Shown: positions 8,155 to 17,796, counted from the stretch's first letter. The stretch is 64,000 bases of DNA from Kaistia granuli DSM 23481 (GCF_000380505.1 NZ_AQYH01000006.1:62001-126000); one strand, 5' to 3'. Program-made: numbers and translations. The notes: a model not told the origin generated them from the sequence alone.

Positions 8155-11043
8155 TTGTTGCTTAACCGCATCGTCGCCGCGGTCTTTTTTGTCCTGTTCG
8201 CGGTCGTGGGTACAGCCACGCACGTGCAGGCGCTCGACGCGGTCAACGTCCCGCTCGACGGTACGACCCTAGACCTTACCCGGGCGGTCGAACGCGCCTC
8301 GCGCGACCCGTCCGACCGTGTCCAGGTCTCGACCGCGCCCGGGGCCGACGGCATTGTCCGCCGCATCGAGGTCCGCTCGAACGAAGCGGGCGGCACCTCC
8401 TACTGGGTTTCCTTCGCGCTTGCCAATAATGGCGACGAGCAGATCGACCGCCTGCTGGTGGCGCCACATTTCCGTCTCGCCAATTCCGGCCTGCTGATCC
8501 CCGACCTCGGCGCCTCGCGCATCGCGACCGTGACGCCGAGCCAGGGCTTCGCGCCGGAACGACAGCCGAGCCAGGAAGCCGATGTCTTCCGTGTCACGCT
8601 CGATCCCGGCGCCGTCGTGACCTTCGTCGCTGAACTGCGCACCCCCGTGCTGCCGCAGCTCTATCTCTGGGATCCCGACAACTACAAGGACGCCATCAAC
8701 AGCTACACGCTGTATCATGGCATCGTCCTCGGCATTTCCGGCCTGCTAGCCTTGTTCCTCACCATCGTTTTCGTGGTCAAGGGCACGGCGATGTTCCCGG
8801 CGACGGCGGCGCTCGCCTGGTCCGTGCTGATCTATCTCGCCATCGATTTCGGCTTCTGGAACAAGGTGATCCAGATCGCGCCCGGCGACGACAAGATGTG
8901 GCGCGCCTTCGCCGAGGTGCTGCTGTCGGCGACGCTGCTGATCTTCACCTACACCTATCTGAACCTGAACCGATGGCACGCGCGCTACAGCCACGCCACC
9001 ATCGCCTGGCTGGTTGGCCTGCTGATCCTGCTCGGCGTCGCGGTGTTCGAGCCGGGGATCGCCGCCGGCGTCGCGCGCTTCTCCTTCGGTCTGACCGTCA
9101 CGCTCGGTTTCGTCGTCATCCTGTATCTGGCGATCCACCACTACGACCGCGCCATCATGCTGATCCCGACCTGGGTGCTGCTGATGGTCTGGATCCTCGG
9201 CGCCTATCTGACCGTGACGGGCAACCTCACCAACGACGTCATCCAGCCGGCGCTGAACGGCGGCCTCGTCCTGATCGTGCTGCTGATCGGCTTCACGGTG
9301 ATGCAGCATGCCTTCGCTGGCGGCGCCATCGCGCAGGGTGCGATCGGCGAGACCGAGCGGCGCGCGCTGGCGCTCACCGGCGCCGGCGACATCGTCTGGG
9401 ACTGGGACGTCTCGCGCGACCGCATCTATACCGGCTCCGACGCCGAGGACCTGCTCGGCCTGAAGCACGGCACGCTGGAAGGCCCGGCGCGCGACTGGCT
9501 CGACGTGCTGCATCCCTCCGACCGCGACCGCTTCAAGGCGACGCTCGATGCTGTCATCGAGCAGCGCCGCGGTCGCATCGCCCAGGATTTCCGCCTGCGC
9601 GCCGAGGACGGCCATTATCGCTGGTTCTATCTACGCGCCCGCCCCGTGCTCGGCTCGGACGGCGAGGTGACCCGCTGCGTCGGCACGCTGGCCGATGTCA
9701 CCGAAGAGCGGACGGCGGAAGAGCGGCTGCTGCACGACGCCGTGCACGACAACCTGACCGGGCTGCCGAACCGCGAATTGTTCATGGACCGGCTGGCATC
9801 GGCCGTGACCCGGACCCAGACCGAAGGCACCGCGCGTCCCTCCGTCTTCGTGCTCGACATCGACCGCTTCAAGCAGGTCAATGACGGCTTCGGTCTGTCG
9901 GTCGGCGACTCGATCCTGCTGACGATCGCCCGCCGCCTCACCCGCCTCCTGAAGCCGCAGGATACGCTGGCCCGCATTTCCGGCGACCAGTTCGCCTTCC
10001 TGCTGATCTCGGAGAGCGAGCCCGAGCGCATCGCCGGCTTCGCCGATTCGGTCCGCCGCACGCTGCGCGCGCCGATCTCGTTCGGCGACAAGGAGATCTT
10101 CCTGACCGCCTCGATCGGCATCGCCATGCATGACGGCAAGCAGAACGACGCGCTGGAGATCGTCAAGGACGCCGAAATCGGCATGTATTACGCCAAGCGT
10201 CTCGGTGGCGACCGCATCGAGGCGTTCCGGCCAGCGCTGCGCCAGCACGGCGCCGACGCGCTGACGCTTGAGGCGGATCTTCGCCGCGCCATCGGCCGCG
10301 AGGAGATCAAGGTCCTGTACCAGCCGATCGTCCGGCTTGAGGACCGCACCATCGCCGGCTTCGAGGCACTGGCGCGCTGGGATCATCCGCAGCACGGCCG
10401 CATTCCGCCGGCGGAGTTCATCCCGCTCGCCGAACGCAACGGCCTGATCATCCCGCTCGGCCTGTTCGTGCTGGAACGCGCCGCCAAACAGCTCTCCGAC
10501 TGGCAGGAGCAGCTGGGCCGCGACGTGCCACTGTTCGTCTCCGTCAACGTCTCCAGCCGGCAGCTGCTGCGCCACGACCTGATCAACGACGTGAAATCGG
10601 TGCTCTCCCGCTCGGCCGTGACGCGCGGTTCGCTCAAGCTCGAGCTGACCGAGAGCCTGGTGATGGAGAATCCGGAATACGCGGCCCAGGTCCTGACCCG
10701 CATCCGCGAGCTCGGCGCCGGGCTGTCGCTCGACGATTTCGGCACCGGCTATTCGTCGCTCTCCTATCTGCAGCGCTTCCCGTTCGAGACGCTGAAGATC
10801 GACCAGAGCTTCGTGCGCGGCCCGTCGGCCAAGCAGAAGCGCGTCATCCTCAGGGCGATCATCGGCCTGGCGCACGAGCTGGAGATGGACGTCGTTGCCG
10901 AAGGCGCAGAGACGGAGGACGACGCGCTCGACCTCTACGATCTCGGCTGCGAGTTCGCCCAGGGCTTCCTGTTCGGCCAGGCGATGACCGCGCCGGAAGC
11001 CGGCAAGCTGATCTTCCGCGAGGAAGAGGCCCTGATCGCGTGA
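8155..11043 (+). CDS. Membrane 7TM-PAS-GGDEF-EAL protein, probable c-di-GMP phosphodiesterase
   Basis: A 962-aa sensor. It has a signal sequence, a periplasmic 7TMR-DISM-like beta domain (about 25-165), about seven membrane helices (185-390), a PAS domain (about 400-525), GGDEF (about 535-690) and EAL (about 705-955). The GGDEF motif reads SGDQF (near residues 607-611), so cyclase activity is unlikely. The EAL part keeps FEALARW, VNVSS, LELTES, DDFGTGYSS, LKID, AEGAET and QGFLFG, consistent with active c-di-GMP hydrolysis. Translation starts at TTG 8155 (or 8158) after a GGAGG at 8145. It stands alone between a GNAT and ispH. Confidence 0.93.
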   Translation: MLLNRIVAAVFFVLFAVVGTATHVQALDAVNVPLDGTTLDLTRAVERASRDPSDRVQVSTAPGADGIVRRIEVRSNEAGGTSYWVSFALANNGDEQIDRLLVAPHFRLANSGLLIPDLGASRIATVTPSQGFAPERQPSQEADVFRVTLDPGAVVTFVAELRTPVLPQLYLWDPDNYKDAINSYTLYHGIVLGISGLLALFLTIVFVVKGTAMFPATAALAWSVLIYLAIDFGFWNKVIQIAPGDDKMWRAFAEVLLSATLLIFTYTYLNLNRWHARYSHATIAWLVGLLILLGVAVFEPGIAAGVARFSFGLTVTLGFVVILYLAIHHYDRAIMLIPTWVLLMVWILGAYLTVTGNLTNDVIQPALNGGLVLIVLLIGFTVMQHAFAGGAIAQGAIGETERRALALTGAGDIVWDWDVSRDRIYTGSDAEDLLGLKHGTLEGPARDWLDVLHPSDRDRFKATLDAVIEQRRGRIAQDFRLRAEDGHYRWFYLRARPVLGSDGEVTRCVGTLADVTEERTAEERLLHDAVHDNLTGLPNRELFMDRLASAVTRTQTEGTARPSVFVLDIDRFKQVNDGFGLSVGDSILLTIARRLTRLLKPQDTLARISGDQFAFLLISESEPERIAGFADSVRRTLRAPISFGDKEIFLTASIGIAMHDGKQNDALEIVKDAEIGMYYAKRLGGDRIEAFRPALRQHGADALTLEADLRRAIGREEIKVLYQPIVRLEDRTIAGFEALARWDHPQHGRIPPAEFIPLAERNGLIIPLGLFVLERAAKQLSDWQEQLGRDVPLFVSVNVSSRQLLRHDLINDVKSVLSRSAVTRGSLKLELTESLVMENPEYAAQVLTRIRELGAGLSLDDFGTGYSSLSYLQRFPFETLKIDQSFVRGPSAKQKRVILRAIIGLAHELEMDVVAEGAETEDDALDLYDLGCEFAQGFLFGQAMTAPEAGKLIFREEEALIA

Positions 11044-11161
11044 AGCCACGCGGCGGATCAACGCCGCCGCCTGGATAGAGTGTAGCTTCCCGACGGCGGA
11101 GCGGCGGACAATGTGGCCCGCCGCTTGACAGCGCCCCTGTCGGTCCCTCTATTCCCGTCTC

Positions 11162-12169
11162 ATGTCGATCCGAGAACCCAGCATGGCCGACACCGCCGTC
11201 AGCTCCCCTTCCGCCAAGCCTCCGCTTGAGATCCTGCTCTGCGCGCCGCGCGGCTTCTGCGCCGGCGTCGATCGCGCGATCCAGATCGTCGAGCTGGCGC
11301 TCGAGCGTTTCGGCGCGCCCGTGTATGTCCGGCATGAGATCGTCCACAATCGCTATGTCGTCGACGGGCTGCGCGACAAGGGCGCCGTCTTCGTCGAGGA
11401 GCTGGACGAGATCCCCGACGATGGCCAGCCGGTCGTGTTCTCCGCCCATGGCGTGCCGAAATCCGTGCCGGCCGACGCCAAGGCGCGCGAGATGTTCTTC
11501 CTCGACGCCACCTGCCCGCTCGTCTCCAAGGTGCACAAGGAAGCGCAGATCCACTTCAAGCGCGACCGCGAAATCGTCCTGATCGGCCATGCCGGACATC
11601 CCGAGGTCATCGGCACGATGGGTCAACTGCCGGAAGGCACGGTCACCCTGATCGAGACCGTCGCCGATGCCCTCGCCTACACGCCCAGGAATCCCGAGGC
11701 GCTCGCCTTCATCACCCAGACGACGCTGTCGGTCGACGATACCTCGGCCATCGTCAAGGTGCTGACGGAACGCTTCCCGGCGATCACCGCGCCGCACAAG
11801 GAAGATATCTGCTACGCGACGACCAACCGCCAGGAAGCCGTCAAGCGGATCGCCGGCGATGTCGACGCGATGATCGTCGTCGGCGCGCCCAATTCGTCGA
11901 ACTCGCAGCGCCTGCGCGAAGTCGCCGAGCGCGAGGGCTGCCCCGTCTCGGTGCTGATCCAGCGCGCCGCCGACATCGACTGGGCACAGCTCGGCGACAT
12001 CAAGCGAGTCGGCGTCACGGCCGGCGCCTCGGCGCCGGAAATCCTCGTCGAGGAAATGATTGACGCCTTCGCCGCCCGCTACGCGGTCTCGGTCGAGGTG
12101 GTGCGCAACGCCGAAGAAACGATCGCCTTCAACCTGCCTCGTGAACTCCGCCTTCCAGCCGCAGAATGA
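11162..12169 (+). CDS. ispH: 4-hydroxy-3-methylbut-2-enyl diphosphate reductase
   Basis: Last enzyme of the MEP isoprenoid pathway (335 aa), an iron-sulfur enzyme giving IPP and DMAPP. The three cluster cysteines are visible in [12 protein letters not shown] (Cys33), [11 protein letters not shown] and ICYATTNRQ. The substrate-binding NSSNSQRL also follows. An internal Met at residue 8 is a possible alternative start. It is followed by thrB and rnhA in the order typical of Hyphomicrobiales, with about 10 bp to thrB. The first MEP enzyme, Dxs, is encoded at 37627. Confidence 0.97.
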   Translation: MSIREPSMADTAVSSPSAKPPLEILLCAPRGFCAGVDRAIQIVELALERFGAPVYVRHEIVHNRYVVDGLRDKGAVFVEELDEIPDDGQPVVFSAHGVPKSVPADAKAREMFFLDATCPLVSKVHKEAQIHFKRDREIVLIGHAGHPEVIGTMGQLPEGTVTLIETVADALAYTPRNPEALAFITQTTLSVDDTSAIVKVLTERFPAITAPHKEDICYATTNRQEAVKRIAGDVDAMIVVGAPNSSNSQRLREVAEREGCPVSVLIQRAADIDWAQLGDIKRVGVTAGASAPEILVEEMIDAFAARYAVSVEVVRNAEETIAFNLPRELRLPAAE

Positions 12170-12179
12170 GCATCTCCTG

Positions 12180-13145
12180 ATGGCCGTCTATACCGAGATC
12201 GCTGACGATGAGCTCGCATGCTTCATCGCCGGCTACGACATCGGCTCCGTCCTCTCCCTGAAGGGCATCGCGGAAGGCGTCGAGAATACCAACTACCTGC
12301 TCGTCACCGACGCCGGTCCGCATATCCTCACGCTCTACGAGAAGCGGGTCGACGCGAACGACCTCCCCTTCTTCGTCGGGCTGATGGAGCATCTGGCAGC
12401 GCGCGGCATCATCTGCCCGCAGCCGGTGCGCAACCGCGAGGGCCACGCGCTCGGCACGCTCGCCGGCCGGCCGGCGGCGATCGTCACCTTCCTGCAGGGC
12501 ATGTGGGTGCGTCGTCCGCGCACAGAACACTGCCTCGCCGTCGGCGGCGCGCTGGCGAAGCTGCACATCGCCGGCGAGGGCTTCGAGCTGACCCGCCGCA
12601 ACGCGCTGACGGTCGACGACTGGCGCCCCCTGTTCGATCGCGCCTCGGCGCGCGCCGACGAGGTGCAGCAAGGCCTCGCCGCCGAGATCGCCGCCGAGCT
12701 CGACATACTCGAGGCGTGCTGGCCGAGCGACCTGCCGCACGGCGTCATCCATGCGGATCTCTTCCCTGACAACGTCTTCTTCCTGCATGACGAGCTGTCG
12801 GGCCTGATCGACTTCTATTTCGCCTGCAACGACTTTCTCGCCTATGACGTCGCCGTCTGCCTGAACGCCTGGTGCTTCGAGCCGGACGGCTCGCTGAACG
12901 TGACCAAGGCGCGGGCGCTGCTGAACGGCTACCAGAAGATCCGCCCGTTCACGGCGGCGGAGCTGCAGGCGCTGCCGCTGCTCGCGCGTGGCTCCGCGCT
13001 GCGCTTCCTGCTGACCCGGCTCTACGATTGGCTGAACGTTCCGCCCGGCGCCCTTGTCGCGCCGAAGGACCCGCTCGAGTATTGGAAGAAGCTGCGCTTT
13101 CACCGGTCGGTGAAGGATGTCAGCGCATATGGATTGAGCTTGTGA
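12180..13145 (+). CDS. thrB: Homoserine kinase (APH-fold type)
   Basis: Phosphorylates homoserine in threonine biosynthesis (321 aa). It belongs to the aminoglycoside-phosphotransferase-fold ThrB of alphaproteobacteria, not the GHMP-kinase type of E. coli. The start [20 protein letters not shown] at 12180 is the usual N-terminus; the open frame extends upstream into ispH but that part is not coding. The Brenner-type catalytic motif [15 protein letters not shown] is near residues 187-201, followed by [10 protein letters not shown]. Its stop overlaps the GTG start of rnhA. Confidence 0.95.
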   Translation: MAVYTEIADDELACFIAGYDIGSVLSLKGIAEGVENTNYLLVTDAGPHILTLYEKRVDANDLPFFVGLMEHLAARGIICPQPVRNREGHALGTLAGRPAAIVTFLQGMWVRRPRTEHCLAVGGALAKLHIAGEGFELTRRNALTVDDWRPLFDRASARADEVQQGLAAEIAAELDILEACWPSDLPHGVIHADLFPDNVFFLHDELSGLIDFYFACNDFLAYDVAVCLNAWCFEPDGSLNVTKARALLNGYQKIRPFTAAELQALPLLARGSALRFLLTRLYDWLNVPPGALVAPKDPLEYWKKLRFHRSVKDVSAYGLSL

Positions 13146-13612
13146 CTGAAGAAAACCGCATCGCCATCTGGACCGACGGCGCCTGTTCCGGCAATCCCGG
13201 GCCGGGCGGCTGGGGTGCCGTTCTCATCTCGGGCGAGCATGAGAAGGACCTGAAGGGCGGCGAGGCCGACACCACCAACAACCGCATGGAACTGACGGCG
13301 GCGATCGAGGCACTCGACGCCCTGAAGCGGCCCTCGACGGTCGATATCCACACCGACTCGCAATATGTGAAGGGCGGCATCACCGGCTGGATCCACGGCT
13401 GGAAGCGCAATGGCTGGAAGACGGCCGACAAGAAGCCGGTCAAGAACATCGACCTCTGGCAGCGCCTCGACGCCGCCCTGCAGCGCCACAAGGTGACCTG
13501 GCACTGGGTCAAGGGACACGCCGGCAACGAGGCCAACGAACGGGCAGACCAGCTCGCGCGCGACGGCATGGCGCCCTTCAAGACGAAGAAGAAGAGCTTC
13601 AGCCCGGGCTAG
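13142..13612 (+). CDS. rnhA: Ribonuclease HI
   Basis: Degrades the RNA strand of RNA-DNA hybrids (156 aa). The catalytic acidic residues are visible as Asp12 ([14 protein letters not shown]), Glu50 (NNRMELTA), Asp72 (IHTDSQYV) and the Asp of NERADQLA. A handle region with [12 protein letters not shown] is present as in E. coli RNase HI. The start is GTG at 13142, overlapping the TGA of thrB (GTGA). A basic tail KTKKKS ends the protein. Confidence 0.96.
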   Translation: MTEENRIAIWTDGACSGNPGPGGWGAVLISGEHEKDLKGGEADTTNNRMELTAAIEALDALKRPSTVDIHTDSQYVKGGITGWIHGWKRNGWKTADKKPVKNIDLWQRLDAALQRHKVTWHWVKGHAGNEANERADQLARDGMAPFKTKKKSFSPG

Positions 13613-13636
13613 GCGACTGCCGAAGCCCGCACGGGA

Positions 13637-14029
13637 TCAGCGGTCCCACAGGCGGCGCACGCCGAAGGCGTCGAAGCGCTTTTCGCTGGAAACCAGAGCG
13701 ACATCCTCGATCAACGCCTGCGCGATCAGGATGCGGTCGAACCGGTCATCATGCGCACTCGCGAACATTTCCGCGCGCGCCGCATGCAGCGTCGTGATCG
13801 GCAGCCGCCCGAAGCGCTCCTGTTCGATCTCGCCCTCGATGTCGTCGGTCAGGCGCTGCATGTTGGAGAGGATGCCCGCCCTCGCCTTGTCGAGCAGTTC
13901 CAGCACGGACGCCGCGCTGATCAGCGGCTCATTGGCGGGGTCGGCGATCGCCTCACGCGCTGGCGCGGACAGACGTGGGCTGCCCATCATCCACCAGAAC
14001 CAGGCATGCGTGTCGAGAAGCAGCCTCAT
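13637..14029 (-). CDS. PIN-domain ribonuclease, VapC-like toxin
   Basis: A 130-aa PIN-domain protein, probable toxin of a type II toxin-antitoxin pair. The acidic metal-binding residues of the family appear as RLLLDTHAWFWW (Asp6), VLELLDKA and the DDRFDRIL segment. The ATG at 14029 lies 2 bp after the antitoxin stop; an in-frame ATG at 14044 would overlap the antitoxin gene. It is convergent with rnhA, 24 bp away. VapC toxins usually cleave tRNA or rRNA; the target here is unknown. Confidence 0.88.
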   Translation of the reverse strand: MRLLLDTHAWFWWMMGSPRLSAPAREAIADPANEPLISAASVLELLDKARAGILSNMQRLTDDIEGEIEQERFGRLPITTLHAARAEMFASAHDDRFDRILIAQALIEDVALVSSEKRFDAFGVRRLWDR

Positions 14030-14031
14030 CC

Positions 14032-14283
14032 CTAGTGATCCCATGCTGACGAAGCCGTCTCGGGAAAGGGCTCGAAGAAGCGATCGTCGAAATCGATCAG
14101 CCCCTTGAGGCGGCCGGGTGTGCGGGGAATGGTTGAAGCGGCGCCGAGATCGGCGTCCTGGATCGGCACGATGCGGGCGATCGTGTCGTTGCCGCGCATC
14201 AAAACGACGTCTTCACCGGCTTGCGCTTGTGCGACAAGCCTCGACAGGTTTGTTTTCGCTGCATGCATCTTCACTCGGATCAT
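14032..14283 (-). CDS. Phd/YefM-type antitoxin
   Basis: An 83-aa antitoxin encoded directly upstream of the PIN toxin. MIRVKMHAAKTNLSRLVAQAQAG is the typical Phd/YefM DNA-binding start, followed by DVVLMRGNDTIARIVPI. The C-terminal half, including GLIDFDDRFFEPFPE, is the kind of segment that wraps and inhibits a PIN toxin. I start it at ATG 14283; the frame remains open upstream but the added sequence is not family-like. Such antitoxins usually repress their own promoter, here in the about 60 bp before 14345. Confidence 0.85.
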   Translation of the reverse strand: MIRVKMHAAKTNLSRLVAQAQAGEDVVLMRGNDTIARIVPIQDADLGAASTIPRTPGRLKGLIDFDDRFFEPFPETASSAWDH

Positions 14284-14344
14284 GGCGCGGAAACCCATCA
14301 GCTCCTTATTAGCTAGAAGGTTTCCGCGCCCGACACAAGCTGGT

Positions 14345-14827
14345 CTAGAGAAGCTCGAGCACCGCGGCCGCGCCGGAGACCGAGACGCCGCCCGCTTCCT
14401 CGACGTTGAGCGCCTTGACGACACCGTCCTCGACGATCATGGCGTAGCGCTTGGAGCGCGTGCCGAGGCCGCCGGCGGTCAGGTCGAATTCGAGGCCGAT
14501 CGACTTGGTGAACTCACCCGAACCATCCGCCAAGAACAGGATCTTGTCTTCGGCGCCGGTCGCCTTGGCCCAGGCGCCCATGACGAAATGATCGTTCACG
14601 GCGGCCACGGCGATCGTGTCGACACCCTTCGCCTTGATGGCGGCGGCCTGGTCGATATAACCGGGCAAATGGTTCTTGTGGCAGGTCGGCGTGAAGGCGC
14701 CGGGAACGGCGAAGAGCACGACCTTCTTGCCGGCAAACACATCGGCCTCCGTCTTTTCAACGGCACCGTCGGGGGTCATGACGCGAAACTTCGCGGCGGG
14801 GATACGGTCGCCGACCGAGATAGCCAT
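14345..14827 (-). CDS. Peroxiredoxin (Prx5-type)
   Basis: Thiol peroxidase of the peroxiredoxin-5 family (160 aa), reducing hydrogen peroxide and alkyl peroxides. The peroxidatic cysteine is Cys49 in VPGAFTPTCHKNHLPGY. GDRIPAAKFRVMTPDG at the start and FLADGSGEFTKSIGLEFDL are typical. I start it at ATG 14827 (MAISVGDRIP), preceded by GGAG about 6 bp upstream; an in-frame ATG lies four codons earlier. It is about 80 bp downstream of the DsbD-N-like gene on the same strand. Confidence 0.95.
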   Translation of the reverse strand: MAISVGDRIPAAKFRVMTPDGAVEKTEADVFAGKKVVLFAVPGAFTPTCHKNHLPGYIDQAAAIKAKGVDTIAVAAVNDHFVMGAWAKATGAEDKILFLADGSGEFTKSIGLEFDLTAGGLGTRSKRYAMIVEDGVVKALNVEEAGGVSVSGAAAVLELL

Positions 14828-14905
14828 CTCGTTCTCCATGCAAAAGTTTGGAAGGAAGGGCTGGACGGGAAAGGAATGATGCGGCAACGCATCATTCCCG
14901 AAAGG

Positions 14906-15742
14906 TTACGGCGTCACGCCGTCGCCGTCGAGCTTGAAAGTCCGGCTTGTCGCGACCTTGCCCTCGGTCAGCGTCAGGCGGATCTCGGCCCCGCCGATCG
15001 CGCCGCTGGCTGACTTGCGGTCGACGGCGAAGCGGAAGGCCGACCGACCGCCATCCGCAGCGACCGCCTTCGGCGGATCGGCGTACCAGTCACCCGGCGT
15101 CTCGACGAACAGCACCGCCTCGGACGGATTGGCGGCGGCGAACTCGACCTCGAATTCGGGTTTCTTGTCCGGCCCGCCGACACGCCGGAGCGACTTTAGC
15201 TCGAACTCGCCAGGGCGGCCGGGGCCCGGCAGGGCGGCACGGGCCGCCGCGATGATCGGGGCGCCCTCCTCGTCGGCAGGGTCGGCCGAAAGCTCCAGCC
15301 GAGCGCGCAGGTTGACGGGAATGCAGATGTCCTCACAGACACCAATATCGAGGACGACGTCGAGCCGCACCGGCTTGCCGGGCTCGGCGACGGTCATATG
15401 CACAGGCAGGACAACCCGATCCCGATAGACGTTGGAGGCGGCATAGCCGTCATCGTCGCGTTCGGGGGCCGGAAAGCTGACGGTGGCCTCGCGGGCGTTG
15501 ACCGAGTCCGAGAAATCGAATCGCGGCGGCACGCCCGCATCGCCCGGCGACCGCCAGTACGTCTTCCAGCCGGGCTCCAGCTTGATCTCGATCGCGCCGT
15601 GCAGCGAACCATCCGCCTCCGGGGCGGTGGCGACCAGCCTCACCCGCACATTGTCGGCGGCGACCCACGGCCCCGTCGTGGCGAGGGCCGGCGCGCCAGA
15701 GAAGACAAGGACGAGGGCTGCGGTGAGATTGCGGATCTGCAT
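14906..15742 (-). CDS. Secreted DsbD N-terminal-domain-like protein
   Basis: A 278-aa exported protein with a signal peptide (cleavage near APALA-TT) and a DsbD alpha-domain-like fold. It contains LEPGWKTYWRSPGDAGVPP and the cysteine pair GVCEDICIP, the redox-active or copper-handling segment of the DsbD/ScsB N-terminal family. There is no transmembrane DsbD-beta or thioredoxin domain, so it is a stand-alone periplasmic form. A role in periplasmic thiol or copper handling is inferred. It lies next to a peroxiredoxin gene. Confidence 0.82.
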   Translation of the reverse strand: MQIRNLTAALVLVFSGAPALATTGPWVAADNVRVRLVATAPEADGSLHGAIEIKLEPGWKTYWRSPGDAGVPPRFDFSDSVNAREATVSFPAPERDDDGYAASNVYRDRVVLPVHMTVAEPGKPVRLDVVLDIGVCEDICIPVNLRARLELSADPADEEGAPIIAAARAALPGPGRPGEFELKSLRRVGGPDKKPEFEVEFAAANPSEAVLFVETPGDWYADPPKAVAADGGRSAFRFAVDRKSASGAIGGAEIRLTLTEGKVATSRTFKLDGDGVTP

Positions 15743-15873
15743 GACAGCAGGCTAGACGCGCATTTTGGCAATCTCCAGACCGAGCTTCAGCGCTCCCATC
15801 ATTTGTTCGTGTCCCAACCTTGCCGTGACAAGGCGGACTTTCCTTTTGGACCGCCCGTGCTAGGCTTTGCATC

Positions 15874-16485
15874 ATGATTGGGAACCAGCCCCGCTCGCTT
15901 TCCGAGCCAAGCTATCTCGACGGGCAACTCCTCATCGCCATGCCGAGCATGGAGGATGGCCGCTTCGCCCGATCCGTCGTCTATATCTGCGCCCATTCGG
16001 CCGATGGCGCGATGGGTATCGTCATCAACCAGGTCGCCCCACAGATCGACTTCGTCGACCTCCTGATGCAGCTCGACATCATCCCCGAAGGGCCGGAGAT
16101 CCGGCTGCCGCCGGTCGCCAACCGGATGATCGTGCAGCGCGGCGGCCCGGTCGAAACCGGGCGTGGCTTCGTCCTGCACAGCGCGGACTATTTCATCGAA
16201 AATTCGACGCTGCCGATCGACGACCAGATCTGCCTGACGGCGACGCTGGAGATCCTGAAGGCGATCGTCGCGGGTTCCGGGCCGAAGAAGGCCATGCTGG
16301 CACTCGGCTATGCCGGCTGGGCGCCGGGGCAGCTCGACGCCGAGATCCGCGCCAATGGCTGGCTGCATTGCGCCGCTCGCCCGGAGCTGATCTTCGACCA
16401 CGATCTCAGCTCGAAATATGATCGCGCCATGGCGCTGATTGGCATCGATCCCGCCATGCTCTCCGGCGAATCCGGGCACGGCTGA
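15874..16485 (+). CDS. YqgE/AlgH family protein
   Basis: A 203-aa protein of the UPF0301 (YqgE/AlgH) family, whose molecular function is not firmly known. Recognised by [45 protein letters not shown] and [17 protein letters not shown]. The length is standard. It is divergent from the DsbD-N-like gene and convergent with surf1, 13 bp away. Confidence 0.95.
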   Translation: MIGNQPRSLSEPSYLDGQLLIAMPSMEDGRFARSVVYICAHSADGAMGIVINQVAPQIDFVDLLMQLDIIPEGPEIRLPPVANRMIVQRGGPVETGRGFVLHSADYFIENSTLPIDDQICLTATLEILKAIVAGSGPKKAMLALGYAGWAPGQLDAEIRANGWLHCAARPELIFDHDLSSKYDRAMALIGIDPAMLSGESGHG

Positions 16486-16498
16486 GGCCAATCGCCGT

Positions 16499-17260
16499 TC
16501 AGTCCTTCCGCTTCAGCACGCCATAGACGAAGACGCCATAGACGCCGAGCAGGGCCAGGGCGAGCCCGAACCACGTCACCACATATTGCAGGTGATTGTT
16601 CGAGAAGCTGACTGTCGTCTCGCCGCCCTGCGGCAGGCCGCCCGGATTGGGCGTGGCGTCGGCATCGATGGAATAGGGAGCGACCTGATCCGCGGGAAAA
16701 CCGCTGGCGGCGCCGAAACGGGCCGGCTCGCGCGCGAACCATTGATTGGTCACCAGGTTCGGCGAGGCCTGGAACTGGCCGGGATTCTCGGGCCGGCGCA
16801 ACAGCCCCGTGACGGTCACACGGCCCGGCAACTGGCCGGCGGCGCGCTTCGAGGCGTCCTTCATCGCATCCGGCACGAAGCCGCGATTGACGTAGACGAT
16901 CCAGCCGTCATCGGTGCGGAGCGGCGTGAACACGAACCAGCCGACACCGCCGATCGGGCCGCGGGGCTGCATCAGCGCACTGTAGAAATGCGCCTCGGCG
17001 TCATTCAGGAAACTGCCAGAGACGGTGACGGGCGTGTAGTCGGCCTCGGCGAGATCGAGCGTCTTCCACATGTCCGGGCCGGGAGCGGCAACCGGCGCGT
17101 CCTTGAGCCGGCTGTCGACCTGCGCGATCAGCGCTTCCTTCCAGGTCATGCGTCGCAACTGCCAGGTGCCAAGCGAACAAAGGATCGCGAAGGCGATCAG
17201 CGTCGCGATCGTGGGCCAGACGAGCTTGCGGATCGGCGAGCGTCGGGAAGATTGGGTCAT
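16499..17260 (-). CDS. SURF1 family cytochrome oxidase assembly protein
   Basis: A 253-aa inner-membrane protein with one helix at each end (about 14-34 and 228-248) and a large periplasmic domain, as in SURF1/Shy1. Segments seen are LGTWQLRRMTWKEALI, GGVGWFVFTPL and NNHLQYVVTWFGLALALLGVYG. SURF1 helps insert heme a into subunit I of cytochrome c oxidase. It is the last gene of the cta locus, 12 bp after the DUF983 gene. Confidence 0.95.
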   Translation of the reverse strand: MTQSSRRSPIRKLVWPTIATLIAFAILCSLGTWQLRRMTWKEALIAQVDSRLKDAPVAAPGPDMWKTLDLAEADYTPVTVSGSFLNDAEAHFYSALMQPRGPIGGVGWFVFTPLRTDDGWIVYVNRGFVPDAMKDASKRAAGQLPGRVTVTGLLRRPENPGQFQASPNLVTNQWFAREPARFGAASGFPADQVAPYSIDADATPNPGGLPQGGETTVSFSNNHLQYVVTWFGLALALLGVYGVFVYGVLKRKD

Positions 17261-17272
17261 GCGCGCATCGGG

Positions 17273-17674
17273 TCAGCCCTGTTCGAGCTGCCCCTCCTCC
17301 GCCTTGTGCTTGTACTGGATGGCGATCATCAAGCCCTTCAGCGGCCGCAGCATGGCGAGGGCCAGCCCCACCACCAGCGGAATCCAGAGCAGCGCGTGCA
17401 GCCAGAATGGCGGCTGGAAGGTGAACTCGACATAGAGCGCCAGGAACGCGACGATGAAGCCGACGATCAGCATGACGAAAACGGCGGGACCGTCGCCGGC
17501 GTCGCTGAAGGCATAATCGAGGCCGCAATTGGCGCAGCGCGGCGCCACCTGCAGGAAGCCGCTGAACAGGCGGCCTTCGCCGCAACGCGGGCAACGACCG
17601 CGCAAGCCGGTGCTGGAAGGCGTCAGCGGCGGATACAGCGCCTTGTCGCGGATCGGCTCGGATGGGTCGCTCAA
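17273..17674 (-). CDS. DUF983 family membrane protein
   Basis: A 133-aa protein with an N-terminal zinc-ribbon-like pair of motifs (CPRCGEG and CANCGLDY) followed by two membrane helices (about 63-83 and 88-108). This is the DUF983 architecture found downstream of ctaE in most alphaproteobacteria. Its role is unknown but its location implies cytochrome oxidase assembly. It is separated from ctaE by an intrinsic terminator, so it may have its own promoter or rely on readthrough. Confidence 0.93.
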   Translation of the reverse strand: MSDPSEPIRDKALYPPLTPSSTGLRGRCPRCGEGRLFSGFLQVAPRCANCGLDYAFSDAGDGPAVFVMLIVGFIVAFLALYVEFTFQPPFWLHALLWIPLVVGLALAMLRPLKGLMIAIQYKHKAEEGQLEQG

Positions 17675-17753
17675 GGCGTGCTCCTGACCGGCGGCCGGCA
17701 GGAAGCCGCCTGGGTCGATCGGGGGGGTCTCGCCGGAGGGCGGTGCCCCAAAA

Positions 17754-17780
17754 AGATACGGGCGGCCGAAGCCGCCCGTG
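17754..17780 (-). terminator. Intrinsic terminator after ctaE
   Basis: On the minus strand, ACGGGCGGC-TTCG-GCCGCCCGT (17780-17759) forms a 9-bp GC stem closed by a TTCG tetraloop and is followed by ATCTTTTTG. It starts 16 bp past the ctaE stop. A textbook rho-independent terminator. Confidence 0.92.
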
Positions 17781-17796
17781 ACGTGATTGGCTCGGC

